The notes under the pieces were generated by a model. The model worked only from the letters and a program-made list of their open reading frames with translations, did not search any database and was not told the DNA's origin. Shown here piece by piece: positions 62,274 to 64,000 of a stretch of DNA of 64,000 bases (position 1 is its first letter; the number at the start of each line of letters is the position of its first letter). The stretch spans positions 104,197 to 168,196 of the forward strand of contig JAJDUC010000056.1 of assembly GCA_022826865.1 (NCBI GenBank), read 5' to 3'. The translations under genes and the position numbers were made by a program. Source of the DNA: Anaerolineae bacterium (GTDB taxonomy: Bacteria > Chloroflexota > Anaerolineae > Aggregatilineales > Phototrophicaceae).

Positions 62274-63584
62274 TCACCAGACGGAAGAGGGCGCCAGATC
62301 CGGCTCGATGCGGGCGACATCGGCGCCAAGTTGACTGAGCAGATCTTCGATATTCTCGTAACCGCGATCAATCTGATACACGTTCTCGATGATGCTTTCG
62401 CCTTCGGTGGCCAGGGCCGCCAGCAAGACTGTGGCGCCGGAACGAATATTGTCGGCAGCGATGCGAGCCGGGCGCAACCGGTCAACACCTTTGATGATGC
62501 AGACATCGTTTTGGCTAATCAGGATATCCGCGCCCATCTGCAATAGCGGATTCACGTAATCATAACGATTCTCAAATATCCGCTCCCGAATATAACTCGT
62601 GCCATCGGACAACGTCGACAAGGCGGCGACGCAGGGCTGCAAGTCGGTGGGGAAACCGGGATAAAAGTGCGTCTGAATATTGATAGGGTTCAATCGCTGA
62701 GAGCCGGGTCGGCGGACGCGGATTGAACGTTCATCGGCGCTGATTTCGACGCCCATCTGCTCCAGCTTGGCGCAGACAATGCGCAAGTGCGACGGCAGGA
62801 CATCGCGCAGCGTGACATCGCCGCCTGTGATCGCCGCCGCTATCATGATCGTCCCCGTCACCAGACGATCGGGCATTGGCGTGTAGTCGATCCCGCGTAA
62901 CCTGTCCACCCCGTCAATGAACAAGGTATTAGTGCCCAGTCCACGAATATCCGCGCCCATCGCATTCAGGAAATTGCCGAAATCGATCACCTCCGGCTCT
63001 ACCGATGCGTTTTCCAGCACTGTTTGACCTTCTGCCAGGGCCGCCGCTAACATCAGGTTTTCGGTACCGGTGTGGCTGGGCAAATCCAGATAGAGCAATG
63101 TCCCCTGAAAGCGGCGATTTTTTAACTCAATCACTGTGCGGCCATCTTCGTCGTAATCGACAGTGGCACCGAGGCGGGCGAAGCCGCGATGGTGGAAGTC
63201 AATCTTGCGCATACCGATATCGCATCCGCCGCTGCCCGGCAACTCGACTCGCCCGAGGCGGATCTGCAAAGGCGCCAGAAATAGCACGGAGCCGCGAAAC
63301 TTCGAGGCGATTTCGGCGGGCAAGCGACTTTGATTGACGCCGGTGGCGTCGATTCGCGCGGTCTTGGTCAAACGATCGTAATCAACGCGGGCGCCGACGG
63401 CGCGCAGCAACTCGAAGGCGCGCTCCACATCTTCAATCTCCGGCACCTCATGCAGGACCGTCTCGCCGTCTTCAACCACAATCGAAGCCGCAATCATGGC
63501 CAGGATGGCATTCTTGGCGCGTTGCACCTGAACCTGTCCGCGAAGCGGCGTGCCGCCCACAACGCATAACGCTGGCCCGCTCAT
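62274..63584 (-). CDS. murA: UDP-N-acetylglucosamine 1-carboxyvinyltransferase (divergent MurA)
   Basis: RAKNAILAMIAAS, GGCDIGMRKIDFHHRGFARLGA, EPEVIDFGNFLNAMGADI..LG. Confidence 0.9.
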   Translation of the reverse strand: MSGPALCVVGGTPLRGQVQVQRAKNAILAMIAASIVVEDGETVLHEVPEIEDVERAFELLRAVGARVDYDRLTKTARIDATGVNQSRLPAEIASKFRGSVLFLAPLQIRLGRVELPGSGGCDIGMRKIDFHHRGFARLGATVDYDEDGRTVIELKNRRFQGTLLYLDLPSHTGTENLMLAAALAEGQTVLENASVEPEVIDFGNFLNAMGADIRGLGTNTLFIDGVDRLRGIDYTPMPDRLVTGTIMIAAAITGGDVTLRDVLPSHLRIVCAKLEQMGVEISADERSIRVRRPGSQRLNPINIQTHFYPGFPTDLQPCVAALSTLSDGTSYIRERIFENRYDYVNPLLQMGADILISQNDVCIIKGVDRLRPARIAADNIRSGATVLLAALATEGESIIENVYQIDRGYENIEDLLSQLGADVARIEPDLAPSSVW

Positions 63585-63670
63585 CTAAAATATTGTCCCA
63601 AATCTTATTCGACGATAGAACTAGAATATCACAGATTCCGGGACTTGGATGAGGGAGACGCGCCCCTTTG

Positions 63671-63806
63671 CAGGGCAATCGCATCAAATTTAAATTGCGC
63701 CGATAAATGACATTTTCCCCTCAAATTATGTAATCCGTAGGGGCGTTTCGCTGAAACGCCCACAATTTGCAGGCCATTTTCAACGGGCGTCTCACGAGAC
63801 GCCCCT
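63671..63806 (+). mobile_element. MITE-like element copy 3, truncated at its right end
   Basis: Near-identical to copy 2 from CAGGGCAATCGCATCAAATTTAAATT through GGGCGTCTCACGAGACGCCCCT; right ~55 bp and TIR absent. Confidence 0.88.
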
Positions 63807-64000
63807 GTTTACGTTGCGAGCACCGGACCCCCGTCCCTCAGCCCCCTCCCCCATAAAGAGCTGACGAGGGGACACGTTTATGTTTCAACATAATCGTTTG
63901 TCAGCAATCAGTGTAATGGGTATCCAGAGTCCGCGCCTGATGACTTGATCGTGAAAGAACTGTAGCCCCTCTTTGAAGAGGCTCCACTTGCGCCGCCAGC

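Noticed and set aside
62274-63584. MurA with Cys-to-Asp substitution (intrinsic fosfomycin resistance)
   Set aside because: The motif reads GGCDIG, so the catalytic Cys appears to be retained; the protein is divergent but not of the Asp type.
63962-63985. GTAGCCCCTCTTTGAAGAGGCT hairpin near the window end as another REP
   Set aside because: Stem is short with a bulge, single copy in the window and too close to the edge to evaluate.

Overview
The window looks like a high-GC bacterial chromosome segment, probably Chloroflexota (inferred from gene content, not proven). It is mostly housekeeping and biosynthetic genes. Main content: a LysM-protein cluster, valS, mutL, a Ser/Thr kinase, dgt, a sugar ABC transporter/aldolase/ADP-dependent kinase operon, selB, hisHAFIE, two acyl-CoA synthetases, gyrB, a carbamoyltransferase (SxtIJK-like) cluster, argGH, a long ilvE-ilvBNC-leuA-leuCD-cimA-leuB operon and murA, plus two tRNA genes. 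The most interesting signals are non-coding. (1) A 192-193 bp non-autonomous element has 18 bp terminal inverted repeats, a perfect 9 bp target duplication at one copy, and an internal pair of GTAG-type REP hairpins (a BIME). It has three copies, one of them inserted inside a second, different BIME. (2) A ribosome-mediated attenuator lies upstream of hisHAFIE, with a leader peptide containing HisHisHis. (3) A ribosome-mediated attenuator lies upstream of the ilv/leu operon, with leader peptide ...ILIIVLVIVLVI..., a terminator and a perfectly overlapping antiterminator. (4) A T-box leader lies upstream of valS. No CRISPR array, phage, rRNA or transposase gene was recognised.
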